DNA of 64,000 bases. It comes from Armillaria gallica. Its lineage: Eukaryota; Basidiomycota; Agaricomycetes; Agaricales; Physalacriaceae. The stretch covers positions 186,001 through 250,000 of the forward strand of contig JBANDB010000017.1 in assembly GCA_037576215.1 (NCBI GenBank), read 5' to 3'. Positions 35,001 to 44,871 of this stretch are shown here, piece by piece. How positions within the stretch are numbered: the first letter of the stretch is position 1; every line of letters begins with the position of its first letter. The position numbers and the translations under genes were made by a program. A model generated the notes under the pieces. It had not been told where the DNA came from and made no database searches. It saw only the letters and a program-made list of their open reading frames with translations.

Positions 35001-35814
35001 GGCAACGACGCCCTTCCTCTTTTCTTGATTCACGACGGTAGCGGTTTAGTCAACTACTACTCCCGCCTTCAGCCGTTGGCTCGGTCTATCTACGGGATTC
35101 ACAATCCCCACTTCATCTCATCGCAGCCTTGGGAGAACGTGGTCGAAATGTCCCAGGCATACGCCAAGGTCATTTCTCAGGTTTCAAAGGGACCGCTCCT
35201 GCTCGGAGGTAAGCATCTTTCCTCTTTTTCTATATCATAATCTTATTTATTCTTCACAGGATGGTCGTTCGGTGGTGTCGCCGCATACGAAACCGCTCTC
35301 CAACTCCAGAAGCAAGGCATCACCGTGAAAGGCATCCTTCTCGTCGACTCCCCCAACCCCATCAACCACGTCCCTCTTTCCAAGTCGCTGATCGCCGCCG
35401 CTGTGCAACTCGATTCTCGGAGCAGCGCTTCTGAAGTTGGCCAGCTTGTCAAGAAGCAATTCGCCATGAACGCTGCGATGCTTAAGGATTACGACCCTCG
35501 CGCGACGCATGGAGTATGCCCGCCTGTTGTCATGCTCCGATCCAGTGAAGGCTTCAGCCCAGAGGGCGTCGCTGACGTTCCGAGATGGCTTGCTGATCGG
35601 AGTGACGCGAAGAATGCTACCACCGGTTGGGATACGCTGACTCCTTCTCCCGTGAAGGTGTTCGACATTCCTGGGAACCACTTCCAGCCGTTTACCACTG
35701 CTAATGTGAGCCTCTTTTGATTGTCGCTGTTGCTCTTACTGACTACTTCATCGGCAGATTGCTTCTGTTTCGTCCAAAATGGCTGATGCTTGTCGATACT
35801 TGGAGGGTGTGTGA
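29058..35814 (+). CDS. Non-reducing polyketide synthase, SAT-KS-AT-PT-ACP-ACP-TE
   Basis: Eight exons, 2127 residues: 29058-29711, 29763-30410, 30471-30795, 30853-31037, 31091-32322, 32372-35208, 35260-35705, 35758-35814. All phases close. SAT: residues 1 to about 360, with GFSSG at 138-142 where the Cys nucleophile is expected. [14 protein letters not shown] (Cys near 570), [32 protein letters not shown] and [10 protein letters not shown] (Ser 1015). [17 protein letters not shown] (His) and [14 protein letters not shown] (Asp). ACPs: IGVDSLMS and [21 protein letters not shown]. Family knowledge: basidiomycete enzymes of this layout usually make orsellinic-type aromatic tetraketides from acetyl/malonyl-CoA. 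The product here is inferred. No tailoring genes are adjacent. Confidence 0.95.
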
Positions 35815-36027
35815 GGATTAATGGGCCATTGTTGTATGTATCCTTAGATTGGTTATTAGACGTTAGAATTCTGTACATGTTATTTTATGCCATTATATTT
35901 CAATCAGAGATCCAAATATTTAGTTTGTCTCAGAATTTGTTCCATTCGCACTTTGAGAAACTGTTTGACTCAATTTAAAACAATCAGCTCGACCATTAAC
36001 CATCATTATCTCCTACTTTCAATAACC

Positions 36028-36805
36028 ATGCCGAAAGCTCCTGCAACCTCTTCTTCAAGGGAGTACACGTTTAACTTCGGCAAACACAAAGGAGAGAAGA
36101 TATCTAACGTCCCACCATCCTACCTTATATTCTGCAAGAGAGCTCAGTGGGTCAACGAACCCGGGTTTAAGACACGCCATCATGAACCTGGAGCGAGAGC
36201 GCCAGGGTATGACTCCTGCGCAGAGAATTCAATAGTACGCGAAAAAGATTATACCTGACTGGTTCTGGAAGGAATGTTATCCGCGTGCCTGCCAGATTTA
36301 TGGTGTAGGGTCGATTGGGACAGTTAAAGCGATGGAAGATGCGGTCGAGACTCGCTGTTATGAACAACAATACCCGCCCCGTCCGACAGCAACGGAAACG
36401 GAACTCTCTTCTCCCTCAATAACAGCGCTAAGACCGCTGTTGGATACCTGCCCCGCAGTTGGGCCAACGACCCCGGAGCATGGTCCGTTTTTTACGCAAG
36501 AAGAACATGGCTTCACGAATGAGCGCTACTGGGTTTGGTCTGGGGAGTACGAGGGTAAAGTCATGACGGCTCTCAAGGCTGTCCAAGATGAACACGGAGA
36601 GAATGGGCTGCTAGTTGCACGATGGATGTCAAGGAACAAGGTTAGCAGATATATATTTCAGCGGCCATCGTTAATACCCTTTTGGTATGCAAAATGCACT
36701 CGTAGCCTGACCCATGGGGGATGTGGTAGACATAGAAAAGAAGGCACTATGTGGTGGGATGAATCATGGAATTTGGCGTGGTTCATTGACAATTCAACTG
36801 TTTGA
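36028..36805 (+). pseudogene. Disrupted gene with N-terminal FGKHKG / VPPSYL domain
   Basis: The frame from the ATG at 36028 encodes YTFNFGKHKGEKISNVPPSY, a signature of small DUF3820-like domains, then WVNEPGFK. After about 36170 the homologous-looking frame shifts to AIMNLERERQGMTPAQ, meets an in-frame TAG at 36233-36235, and continues as PDWFWKECYPRACQIYGVGS into the frame ending at 36805 (WNLAWFIDNSTV). A GT-AG intron removing both lesions is possible but I found no convincing one. So either the gene is decayed by one frameshift plus one stop, or the exon model is wrong. Function unknown. Confidence 0.45.
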
Positions 36806-37304
36806 ATGTGAACACGAATTTGAAACGCGCTCTCATCGGACGAAAAGGACTTTGCCATGAGTGCTATCCCTTGATTTTCAGAAAGTTCCGAAAAGACGAC
36901 TGGGTATAAGAGCTTGATGAACATCTCTTTGAATATTTCGGGCATGTTTGGGTATCGCACAGAATAAAGTATCAAGAAATAGAACTGAATGTCGACATTT
37001 TGTTGAACTTATATTCCGACGTGACGCCCCATGTTCACGTGATCGTGACCTGCGGTCTAGACTCTATAATCTTCTAGAATTTCAAATTATCAAATATTAT
37101 TCAGCTTAATTATTTTCACATATTTAAAAAAAATTAAATGTACAGCCACCTCACGCTAAACTTGAGCTTGAACTTCAACCATTCGAACGTCCGACATATT
37201 CTTCGAGCATTTCTTGTTGCAAGCGATTTGTACAAAAGGTTTTGCCGTTTTATGATTTTTCCACGCTATTTTAACTGACATTATATACAGCGGTTCTAGA
37301 AGAC
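36806..37304. other. AT-rich intergenic region
   Basis: About 500 bases including a very AT-rich run near 37080-37140. No gene is supportable. The final part is the 5' region of the membrane protein gene. Confidence 0.5.
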
Positions 37305-38120
37305 ATGGATTCAAGTTCATCTTCTCAGCAGCCGCCTTCTGCCCCAGACCCCGCTGTATTCCTGGGATTCCTCCTGTTGGCCCTCTTCAATCAGCCTCTT
37401 TCCTCACGCATTCTGCATGCAAGTCCATTCATGAAGATAATCTACAGAGTCTTCCTTTTATGTAACAGAATCGCCACAATCGTGCTTCTGTTATATGCAA
37501 CGACCAAGCTCTTGGCGTACGTGGTGTCATCCTTGGGATTCGTTAGAAGACTCTATGCGAAACATAACGACGGACGTCAACCGCTCGGTTGGACAGTAGG
37601 CGAGATGGTCGCTAGCGTTCACTGGATAATTGCATTCGCATTATCTTCAGCTGCATGGTCTCGTCCGAGCGGCTCAAGCTTCATATGGGGAACCTTGGAG
37701 GAGATAATCGCGGTACTACCATTCGCTCTCTGTGCGCCTCCAGTGACTATTCAACTATTGTCACTATTGTCCTTCGTCCACCATGTATATCTCTGGTCTC
37801 GAGACCGTGCTGAACAGAACATCGCTTCCCGTCCATCGCCTTACTCAAACTTCGAATACGTTCTGATGACTGTGTCGTCGGTTGTCTCAATCATGACGGC
37901 CGTCTCCGTAGCTCGCATGGACACCATCCATAATCGAGAAGGACCAAACCTCTGCGCCATACTTCCCGTCTTATTGAAGGTTCTCGCTGGTTTAGTTTCG
38001 ATCGCACAATCGTCTATCTTCGTTTTCATTATTCTCGGCTGGGCTCGTGGGCTGAAGGCAGGAGTTCGACGGGAACCAAGTACTACAGTGATCCATTCGT
38101 CCGAGATACCAGCACATTAA
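37305..38120 (+). CDS. Multi-pass membrane protein, unknown function
   Basis: A single-exon frame of 271 residues that I cannot assign. After a Ser/Gln/Pro-rich start come several hydrophobic segments: AVFLGFLLLALFNQPL, VFLLCNRIATIVLLLYATTK, VASVHWIIAFALSSAAW, EEIIAVLPFALCAPPVTIQL, EYVLMTVSSVVSIMTAVSV and the last, LAGLVSIAQSSIFVFIILGW, followed by a short basic tail. Five to six helices are likely. The layout (long N-terminal hydrophobic block, two central helices, short tail) resembles the membrane half of fungal ABC transporters, but there is no nucleotide-binding domain. Its 3' end is repeated downstream as fragments. Confidence 0.6.
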   Translation: MDSSSSSQQPPSAPDPAVFLGFLLLALFNQPLSSRILHASPFMKIIYRVFLLCNRIATIVLLLYATTKLLAYVVSSLGFVRRLYAKHNDGRQPLGWTVGEMVASVHWIIAFALSSAAWSRPSGSSFIWGTLEEIIAVLPFALCAPPVTIQLLSLLSFVHHVYLWSRDRAEQNIASRPSPYSNFEYVLMTVSSVVSIMTAVSVARMDTIHNREGPNLCAILPVLLKVLAGLVSIAQSSIFVFIILGWARGLKAGVRREPSTTVIHSSEIPAH

Positions 38121-38700
38121 GAAATGTCTTACGTTAGTTGAACTCTCCCGATGTTCTGTGTTGTATCGTACTCATTTCTTTCTCACAGTTGCACAAAGCG
38201 TCGTGGTCGTCTTCTCTTTCAACCAAAGCAACACATGGCAAACATACTTTTCTTGATAACAACCAGGCTTCATTACACGCCTTTAGCCTAAACGGCGCGT
38301 CGTCACCATCCTGTCAGCATTTCCAAGTCCAAAGTTATCGATTCGCTAGTTTCATTTTGATCGCAAAATCGTCTGTCTTCATCCTCATTATTCTCGGTTG
38401 GGCTCGTAGGCTGAAGGCGAGAGTTTGATGGGAACCAAGTGCTACAACATTCAATACGTCTGAAACGCCAGCACATTGAAGAGATATCTTGCGTTTGTTA
38501 AACTCTCTCGATGTTAAGTGTTGCATCATACTTATGTCTTTCTCGCAGCTGCAGAAAGCGTCGCGATTTTTCTTTTTTTCAGCCAAAGCAATATATGACA
38601 AGCATACTTTTCTTGATAGCAACCAGACTTCGTTACATACCTTGAGCTTAAACGGCGCACCCTTACCAGTCTGTCAGCACTTTTAATCCAAAGAGATAGA
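38121..38700 (+). repeat. Tandem partial duplications of the 3' end of the membrane gene
   Basis: The coding 3' end and trailer of the 37305 gene recur at about 38335-38690: KSSVFILIILGWARRLKARV replaces QSSIFVFIILGWARGLKAGV of the parent, followed by a similar GGGAACCAAGT and CAGCACATT trailer. The block AAACGGCGC...CTGTCAGCA occurs at about 38290 and again at about 38650, so the unit is about 350 bp. No start codon in a suitable place, so a non-functional fragment. Confidence 0.65.
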
Positions 38701-38779
38701 ATTTCCTCACCGCTGTATGACCTGTAGAAATAGGGATTTTGAGATTCCTTCCACCAGCGATGTTACGGCCCGGAAGTAG

Positions 38780-39450
38780 TTATGCTGTCAGCGTTCAATT
38801 CGTACAAGTTTGCTCTTCTTTTCTCTCATCCGTTTTGCTTACCGCAACTCTGACCAGTCCGTAGATGAAGAACCATGTACATGCCATAAATTTTAGGCGC
38901 GCCGACGACACCGAAAATTTTCGTCGAAGCGTTGAGCTATGCTTCTAGGTGTTTCATTTTTCGGTTCTTCGGTATCATCAATTCAAATCATACAGTGACA
39001 TCTCTATCATGTACTCGGTCATTTTAACTGAGTACTTAGGACTCTTCTGCCATCACTGATTGTAGCGGCTCCAGTGATGATTGTCATCTACTGATGCTTT
39101 GTTCGGTTTCCTGACTCACGGCCGAATCGTCCTGCAGTCACCTACGGCTACTGTCTATTATCTTATGAAGTTCTTGTATACGCACTGCGTTACAGAAGCA
39201 CCGTGGATGTCTGCAGTATCAGTGTTTTCTCTACTTGCTGGCATGTGGGATCGATCCATCATCGGTTTACATCTCAGTCACTTCTCAAAATCTGGCCCTT
39301 CAACATAGAGTCAGCAGTCCTCCGTTCTGTCAGGAAATTATAACATTCCGGGGCGCTTGTTTCTTTCTTCGATTCTGTCTGTCAGAAATTTGTTGCGCTG
39401 CTGAATTGCCAAGATGCCACTGTGTTTGCACGCTGGGCGTGTTTTTTCGC
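38780..39450 (+). other. Conserved upstream block before galactose-binding-like copy 2
   Basis: No gene is supportable. The sequence is alignable with the minus-strand region upstream of copy 1 (about 9100-9780), including GTTCGGTTTCCTGA-CACGGCC and CTGTCTGTCAGAAATTTGTT, so the duplicated unit includes about 700 bp of 5' sequence. Confidence 0.6.
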
Positions 39451-39458
39451 TATAAAAG
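39451..39458 (+). promoter_or_regulatory. TATA box of galactose-binding-like copy 2
   Basis: TATAAAAG, 64 bases before the ATG at 39515, at the same distance as in copies 1 and 3. Confidence 0.65.
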
Positions 39459-39514
39459 CAAGGCGGTAATGCACAGTACAACCATCCACCGACAGGTAGA
39501 TATTCCTCTCTTTA

Positions 39515-40862
39515 ATGTTCGCCCAAGGTTAGCTTTCAAGCCTATCTGGCTTTCGCTTTTCTCTCTCTTCCCGCTCATATCATTTCCACAGTTCTTTTGC
39601 TCTTGCCCGTCGTTCTTTCTGCAGTCCTTACGACTGCGTTCCCCACATCGGAGAGAAGTACGCGTTTCTTTGCGATCGATGCTTTGATTCCGCACTCACC
39701 TACTTTTCAGGTCTCCTTGCCAGTGTGGCGACTACTGAAAAGGCGTCTCTCGCAGCGCGCGCCGCAGCCCAACCTCTTACTCTTGCCAACTCCAACTGGA
39801 TTTGGACTGGAGAGGAGGACAGCGCTGGTGGGAGTGCACCCATCGGTTCTCGTCCCTTCCGCAAGACTATCCCTCACACCAGCACCAAGTGCCCGGTATG
39901 CGCGACAGTCCTCGTTGCTACGTAAGTTTGGCTTTCTCGATTACTTCGAAGACTTTTCTGAAAGAAAAATCTAGCGACAACCTCCACACGCTGTACGTCA
40001 ACGGTGCTGAGGTGGGCTCAGGCGCGTCCTTCTCGAGCGCACAGGTGTACACCGTCGGCCTCAACCCAGAATCCGACAACGTCATCACCGTCAATGGCAC
40101 TAACACTGGAGGACCCGCCGCTGTGATCGCCACCATCCTCGTGGACTACGCCGACGGCACCACTGAGACTTTTGTCAGTGACGCGTCCTGGAAGACCCTC
40201 AAGGCCGCTCCCCCTGCTGGATTCGCGAACCCCAGCTTGGACGACTCGGCGTGGATTGCGGCGGTCGGGCAGGGTAAGGAAGGTGTATCTCCTTGGGGTC
40301 AGACCGCGCTTCCTCCCGCACTTGATATGACCCAGAGCAACTGGATTTGGACAGGCGAGACCGACTCGACAGGGAGCGCTCCGGTTGGACACAGGGCGTT
40401 CAGGAAGACAGTTACTTCGCCATACGGCAAAGGCGCGGTGTGCGCGAAGGTCGTCATCACTGTGTAAGACCTTTGACTCTTCATTTGATTAGCGTTAATT
40501 GATCAATCCTTCACAGCGATAACGCGTACACTCTCTATGCCAACGGCCAGTCCCTCGGGTCGGGCACAGACTTCAACACCGCCCAAGCATACTCTGTGCC
40601 TCAGCTGGACCCCGACCAGAATGTTTTTGCAGTCGATACAGAGAACACTGGTGGTCCAGCTGGTGTCATTGCCACCATCCTTGTCGCGTATAACGATGGG
40701 ACTTCGGCTTCCTACGTCACGGATACCACCTGGAAGGCGTCCACCAGTCTGCCTACCGGCTTCCAGCTCCCCGCGACCGATGATAGCACTTGGAGTGATG
40801 CCACAATTGTGGGCAAGTATGGCAGTGCGCCTTGGGGAGCTATTACCGTTCCGGCTGCGTAG
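39515..40862 (+). CDS. Secreted protein with two galactose-binding-like modules (copy 2)
   Basis: Five exons, 374 residues: 39515-39527, 39592-39657, 39711-39921, 39975-40463, 40517-40862. Exon 1 is only 13 nt (MFAQ plus one base). Exon 2 finishes the signal peptide (VLLLLPVVLSAVLTTAFP). Two modules follow, each with SNWIWTG, APxGxR-FRK, DN-YTLY/LHTLYVNG, a Gly-rich NTGGPA core, DDSAWIAA or DDSTWSDA, and PWG. A glycosidase domain is absent, so the protein probably binds sugars outside the cell rather than cutting them; this is inference from similarity to rhamnosidase N-terminal domains. Exon borders are identical to copies 1 and 3. Copy 3 follows 1 kb downstream in tandem. Confidence 0.82.
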
Positions 40863-41858
40863 TTACTCGAGCAACTCCTTGCGGATATCTTTATCACGTT
40901 CATTTTTGTTCATTCTTTACTTCTACAAGTATATACGCTGGAATGTTGTGTTGAAGAGTCAAATGTTCTGGTTTGAAGTTGGTGGTTGCAGATATTGAGA
41001 ATAAGCTCTCGCTAAGAAAATGGATCTGATGACAATTCACGAACAGTATGCTTCTGGGTGTTTCGTTTTTCAGTCACTCTCCAAAAATGAGGAAATTTCT
41101 GGACAATGTCCTCTATCTGAAAACTATAACAGAAACTACTCCGGTACTCCCGTCTCTGAAGGATATCTATATATAGGACATAACTGGCACCTCCTCCGTA
41201 CTGGAGTACTGTATAAGAGAAGCTTGCCGACGGAGATACAGTAGAATGAGTTCCGATATAGTTTTCGCGGACCAGAAATGTTCCGGTAACTTCAAGTCAT
41301 ACAGTAACATCTCTATCATGTGCTCGGTCATTTTAATTGAGTACTTACTACTTAGGACTCTTCTGCGATAACTGATGCTAACGGCTCCAATGATGATTGT
41401 CATCTATGTACACTGATGTTTTGTTCGGTTTCCTGACTCACGGCCGAGTCGCCCTGCAGTCACCTACGCCTACTATCTATTATCACATGAAGTTTCTTGG
41501 ATACGCGCTGCGTCACAGAAGTATCGTGGATGTCTGCGATATCGGTGTTTGCTCCACTTGCCAGCATGTGGGATTGATCCATCATCGGTTACATCTCAGT
41601 CACTTCTCAAAATCCGATCCTTCAATATAGAGTCAGCAGCCCTTTGTTCTGTTAGGAAGAATGTTTGTTTTATTACCCGACGGTGCTCTTCAACAGAAGC
41701 TTGCTGGCGTCCGCACTACAGTCCCCCGGATACATCTACACGGAATTAAACTCCCCGAGCCGCTTGTTTCTTTCTGCGATTCTGTCTGTCAGAAATTTGT
41801 TACGCTGCTGAGTTGCTAGAATGCCGCTATGTTTTCACGCCGAGAGCGTTTTTTTCGC
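40863..41858 (+). other. Intergenic between copies 2 and 3, duplicated sequence
   Basis: The first 180 bases (trailer of copy 2) match 43284-43450 after copy 3, and the part from about 41270 matches the 5' block of copy 2. This marks a tandem unit of about 2.4 kb. No additional gene is seen. Confidence 0.6.
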
Positions 41859-41866
41859 TATAAAAG
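41859..41866 (+). promoter_or_regulatory. TATA box of galactose-binding-like copy 3
   Basis: TATAAAAG, 64 bases before the ATG at 41923, at the same distance as in the other two copies. Confidence 0.65.
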
Positions 41867-41922
41867 CAAGGCAGTAATGCACAGTCCAACCATCCACCGA
41901 CAGGTAGATATTCCTCTCTTTA

Positions 41923-43283
41923 ATGTTCGCCCAAGGTTAGCTGTAAAGCATATCTGGCCTTCTCTTTTCTCTTCCCGCTCATATTATTTCCGTAGCTCTT
42001 TTGCTCTTGCCCGTCGTTATTTCTGCGGTCCTCACGACTGCGTTCCCCACATCGGAGAGGAGTACGCATTTATTTGCGATCGACGCTTGATTCCGCACTC
42101 ACCTACTTTTCAGGTCTCCTTGCCAGGGTGGCGACTACTGAAAAGGCGTCTCTCGCAGCGCGCGCCGCAGCCCAGCCTCTTACTCTAGCCAACTCCAACT
42201 GGATTTGGACTGGAGAGGAAGGTGGCGCTGGTGGGAGTGCACCCATCGGTTCTCGTCCCTTTCGCAAGACCATCCCTCACACCAAGACCAAGTGCCCGGT
42301 GTGCGCGACAATCCTCATTGCTACGTATGCTCGGCTTTCTCGATTACTTCCAAGACTGTTCTGAGAATAGTGTCCAGTGACGACCTCCACACGCTGTACG
42401 TCAACGGCGTCGAGGTGGGCTCAGGCGCGTCCTGGTCGAGCGCGCAGGTATACACCGTCGGACTCAACCCAGAAATCAACAACGTCATCACCGTCAATGG
42501 CACTAACACTGGAGGACCCGCCGCTCTGATTGCCACCATCCTCGTTGACTACGCCGACGGCGCCTCTGAGACTTTTGTCAGTGACGCGTCCTGGAAGACC
42601 CTCAAGGCTGCTCCCCCAGCTGGATTCGCGAACCCGAGTTTGGACGACTCGGCGTGGATTGCGGCGGTCGAGCAGGGCAAGGACGGTGTATCTCCTTGGG
42701 GCCAGACCGCGCTTTCTCCCGCATTTGGTATGACCCAGAGCAATTGGATTTGGACCGGCGAGACCGACTCAACGGGGTACGCTCCGGTTGGACACAGGGC
42801 GTTCAGGAAGACAGTCACTTCGCCATACGGCAAAGGCGCGGTGTGCGCGAAGGTTGTCATCACTGTGTAGGACGTTTGACTATTCACTTGATTAGCGTTA
42901 ATTGATCAATCCTTCACAGCGATAACGCGTACACTCTCTATGCCAATGGCCAGTCCCTCGGGTCGGGCATAGATTTCCACACCGCCCAAGTATACTCCGT
43001 GCCTCAGCTGGACCCCATCCGGAACGTCTTCGCAGTCGATGGAGAGAACACTGGTGGTCCAGCCGGTGTCATTGCTACCATCCTAGTCGCGTATAACGAT
43101 GGGACTTCGGCTTCCTACGTCACGGATACCACCTGGAAGGCGTCCACCAGTCTTCCCACTGGCTTCCAGCTCCCCGCGACTGATGATAGCACTTGGAGCT
43201 ATGCTAAAATTGTGGGCAAGTATGGCGGTGCGCCTTGGGGAGCTATTACCGACAACCGTTTCCCCCAGTGCATAGTTACTTGA
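41923..43283 (+). CDS. Secreted protein with two galactose-binding-like modules (copy 3, altered C-terminus)
   Basis: Five exons, 380 residues: 41923-41935, 41996-42061, 42114-42324, 42378-42866, 42920-43283. Signal peptide ALLLLPVVISAVLTTAFP, then two modules as in copy 2 (SNWIWTGEEGGAGG; SNWIWTGETDSTGY; LVAYNDGTSASYVTD; APWGAIT). The last residues differ: where copy 2 ends PWGAITVPAA, this copy ends PWGAITDNRFPQCIVT because a short local change at about 43250 shifts the frame past the ancestral stop. The modules themselves are intact. Role as in copy 2: probably extracellular carbohydrate binding, inferred. Confidence 0.8.
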
Positions 43284-44002
43284 GCAGCTGATATCTTCAT
43301 CACATTCATTTTTGTTCATTCTTTACTTCTACAAGTATATATGATGGAACATTGTGTTGAAGAATCAAATGTTCTGGTTTGAAGTCGGTGGTTGCAGATA
43401 TTGAGAATAAGCTCTCGCTAAGAAAATGGATCTGATGATAATTTACGAACAGTATCGGTACACGGCTATTAGGGAACGGCGAATCATAGCTCAACGAGAC
43501 ACATGATCATATACAGCATGAATGATACCGAAAGATAAAAATTCGCAGACCTTTACTGAGGAGTAGAGGCAGGAAGTCATTGGATATGAAGCTAAGATTG
43601 CAGGTATGGTGATTTCAGAGACGGTCCCAAGTGTAGCAATACCCCTCCCACAAGGAGAACGTGGCCCACAGAACGATTTTATATTATTGACAGATCAGGC
43701 TTCCAATACTTTGAGATATGCGGTGTTGAACTTTACCGCTTCGAGACGTATTATAGTATAAGCCTTCACAGGCTACTCCATGAATATTATGACAGGGAGC
43801 ATCTGCCGTCCACTGCCGGGGATTGTACCAGGCTGGTTTGAAGATACTTGCAGGAAGAAAAAAGGGCATATGGGTATTCAAAATGATAACACATAAATCA
43901 AAGGAAAATTAGCATGGCCGTAATATGCATTGAAAAAAGGAATCCTCATTGCTCAATACCAAGTAGGAAAAAAAACCTACAATGAAAGGTCTTGGAAAAA
44001 CG
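43284..44002. other. Intergenic, no supportable gene
   Basis: It begins with the duplicated trailer of copy 3 (to about 43450), then unique sequence up to the end of U6 copy 2. Only short ORFs, no domain. Confidence 0.5.
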
Positions 44003-44086
44003 AAAAAAAGGTGAGATGAATAAAATAAATCTTGAGATCCGTAGATCTACCACTCCGGGAAAGCGTGTCATCCTTGTGCAGGGGCC

Positions 44087-44117
<31 letters not shown>

Positions 44118-44141
44118 TTCGTATGTCACCCCGAAGGGGAC
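44003..44141 (-). ncRNA. U6 spliceosomal snRNA, copy 2
   Basis: Read on the minus strand from 44141: 5' hairpin GTCCCCTTCGGGG, core ACAGAGAAGATTAGCATGG, internal stem-loop CCCCTGCACAAGGATGACACG, and the same 3' extension as copy 1. It ends in seven Ts (44009-44003). The 132-nt body differs from copy 1 at two positions near the 3' end, while flanks are largely unrelated. The orientation is opposite to copy 1 and the gene is divergent from the small acidic protein gene starting at 44283. Confidence 0.95.
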
Positions 44142-44176
44142 ACTATTATGTGAACGCTTAAGCTAGCGGTGTTAGC

Positions 44177-44188
44177 AGTTTTGTATTT
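44177..44188 (-). promoter_or_regulatory. Upstream element of U6 copy 2 (Pol III TATA-like)
   Basis: AAATACAAAACT on the minus strand, ending 36 bases before the first U6 base, in the same place as in copy 1. Confidence 0.65.
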
Positions 44189-44282
44189 GTGATGGCTCAC
44201 TGGAACCTTTGCCCATATCGGGAAATATACTCTGTGCTCACTAATCAACACATTTGCTTCTTGACGGCCATGGTCAGCTAAA

Positions 44283-44871
44283 ATGTCGGTAGCGACGCCT
44301 ACGGTTCTTCCCCGGGATCCCAGGTTCCCGCACCTGCTCCCTCCAGTGCCTAGGATCCGGCCTATGCAGCTGCGGAACGTTGGCTATGAGGCTATCTACG
44401 GACGTATGAACGATTATCGCGACCTGCAACGCGAGATGGACGAGCTGAGCGAGGAGGAACACGAGCTAGAGGAATTGGTGTGTCCCCTTTCTAGCTGACA
44501 GCGTATTTCTTTCTGACTCTGTGGCAGGACAACAACATTCGTAATCGAGGTTTCGGGACCATCGTACCCATTGGTCGCGTCAAGACGCAGCAGGAGGAGA
44601 AACGAGAGGTACGTATACTTTCCTCAACGTCGGTTCGTATTATGAATGAAATACGTAGCTCGATGAGGCAGAAGATGGTGAAGAGGACTCTATGCATTCT
44701 GATGGCCCTCCATCCGTGATAGAAGAGGAGGACGAGGAAGAAGAGGACAACTCGGTGGATATGGATGCTAGTATGCAGGATATGGACGCTAGCTTGCAAG
44801 ATATGGACGAGGAGCCTGAAGAGTCCTCGGATGCTGAGGATTTCTTGGTCTCCGATACGCCGGAGGAATAG
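44283..44871 (+). CDS. Small acidic protein, possibly Apc15-like
   Basis: Three exons, 162 residues: 44283-44477, 44528-44608, 44659-44871. The N-terminus is VLPRDPRFPHLLPPVPRIRP, followed by a helical, charged segment (RMNDYRDLQREMDELSEEE), a conserved-looking IRNRGFGTIVPIGR, and a very acidic tail with a repeated MDAS-QDMD unit. A short Pro-rich start, a central helix and an acidic tail recall anaphase-promoting-complex subunit 15 (Mnd2/Apc15) of fungi, but I cannot confirm this. Phases close exactly. Its start lies 141 bp from U6 copy 2, in divergent orientation. Confidence 0.6.

Noticed and set aside
37305..38120. ABC transporter
   Set aside because: There are membrane helices only; no Walker A, Walker B or signature motif in this or neighbouring frames.
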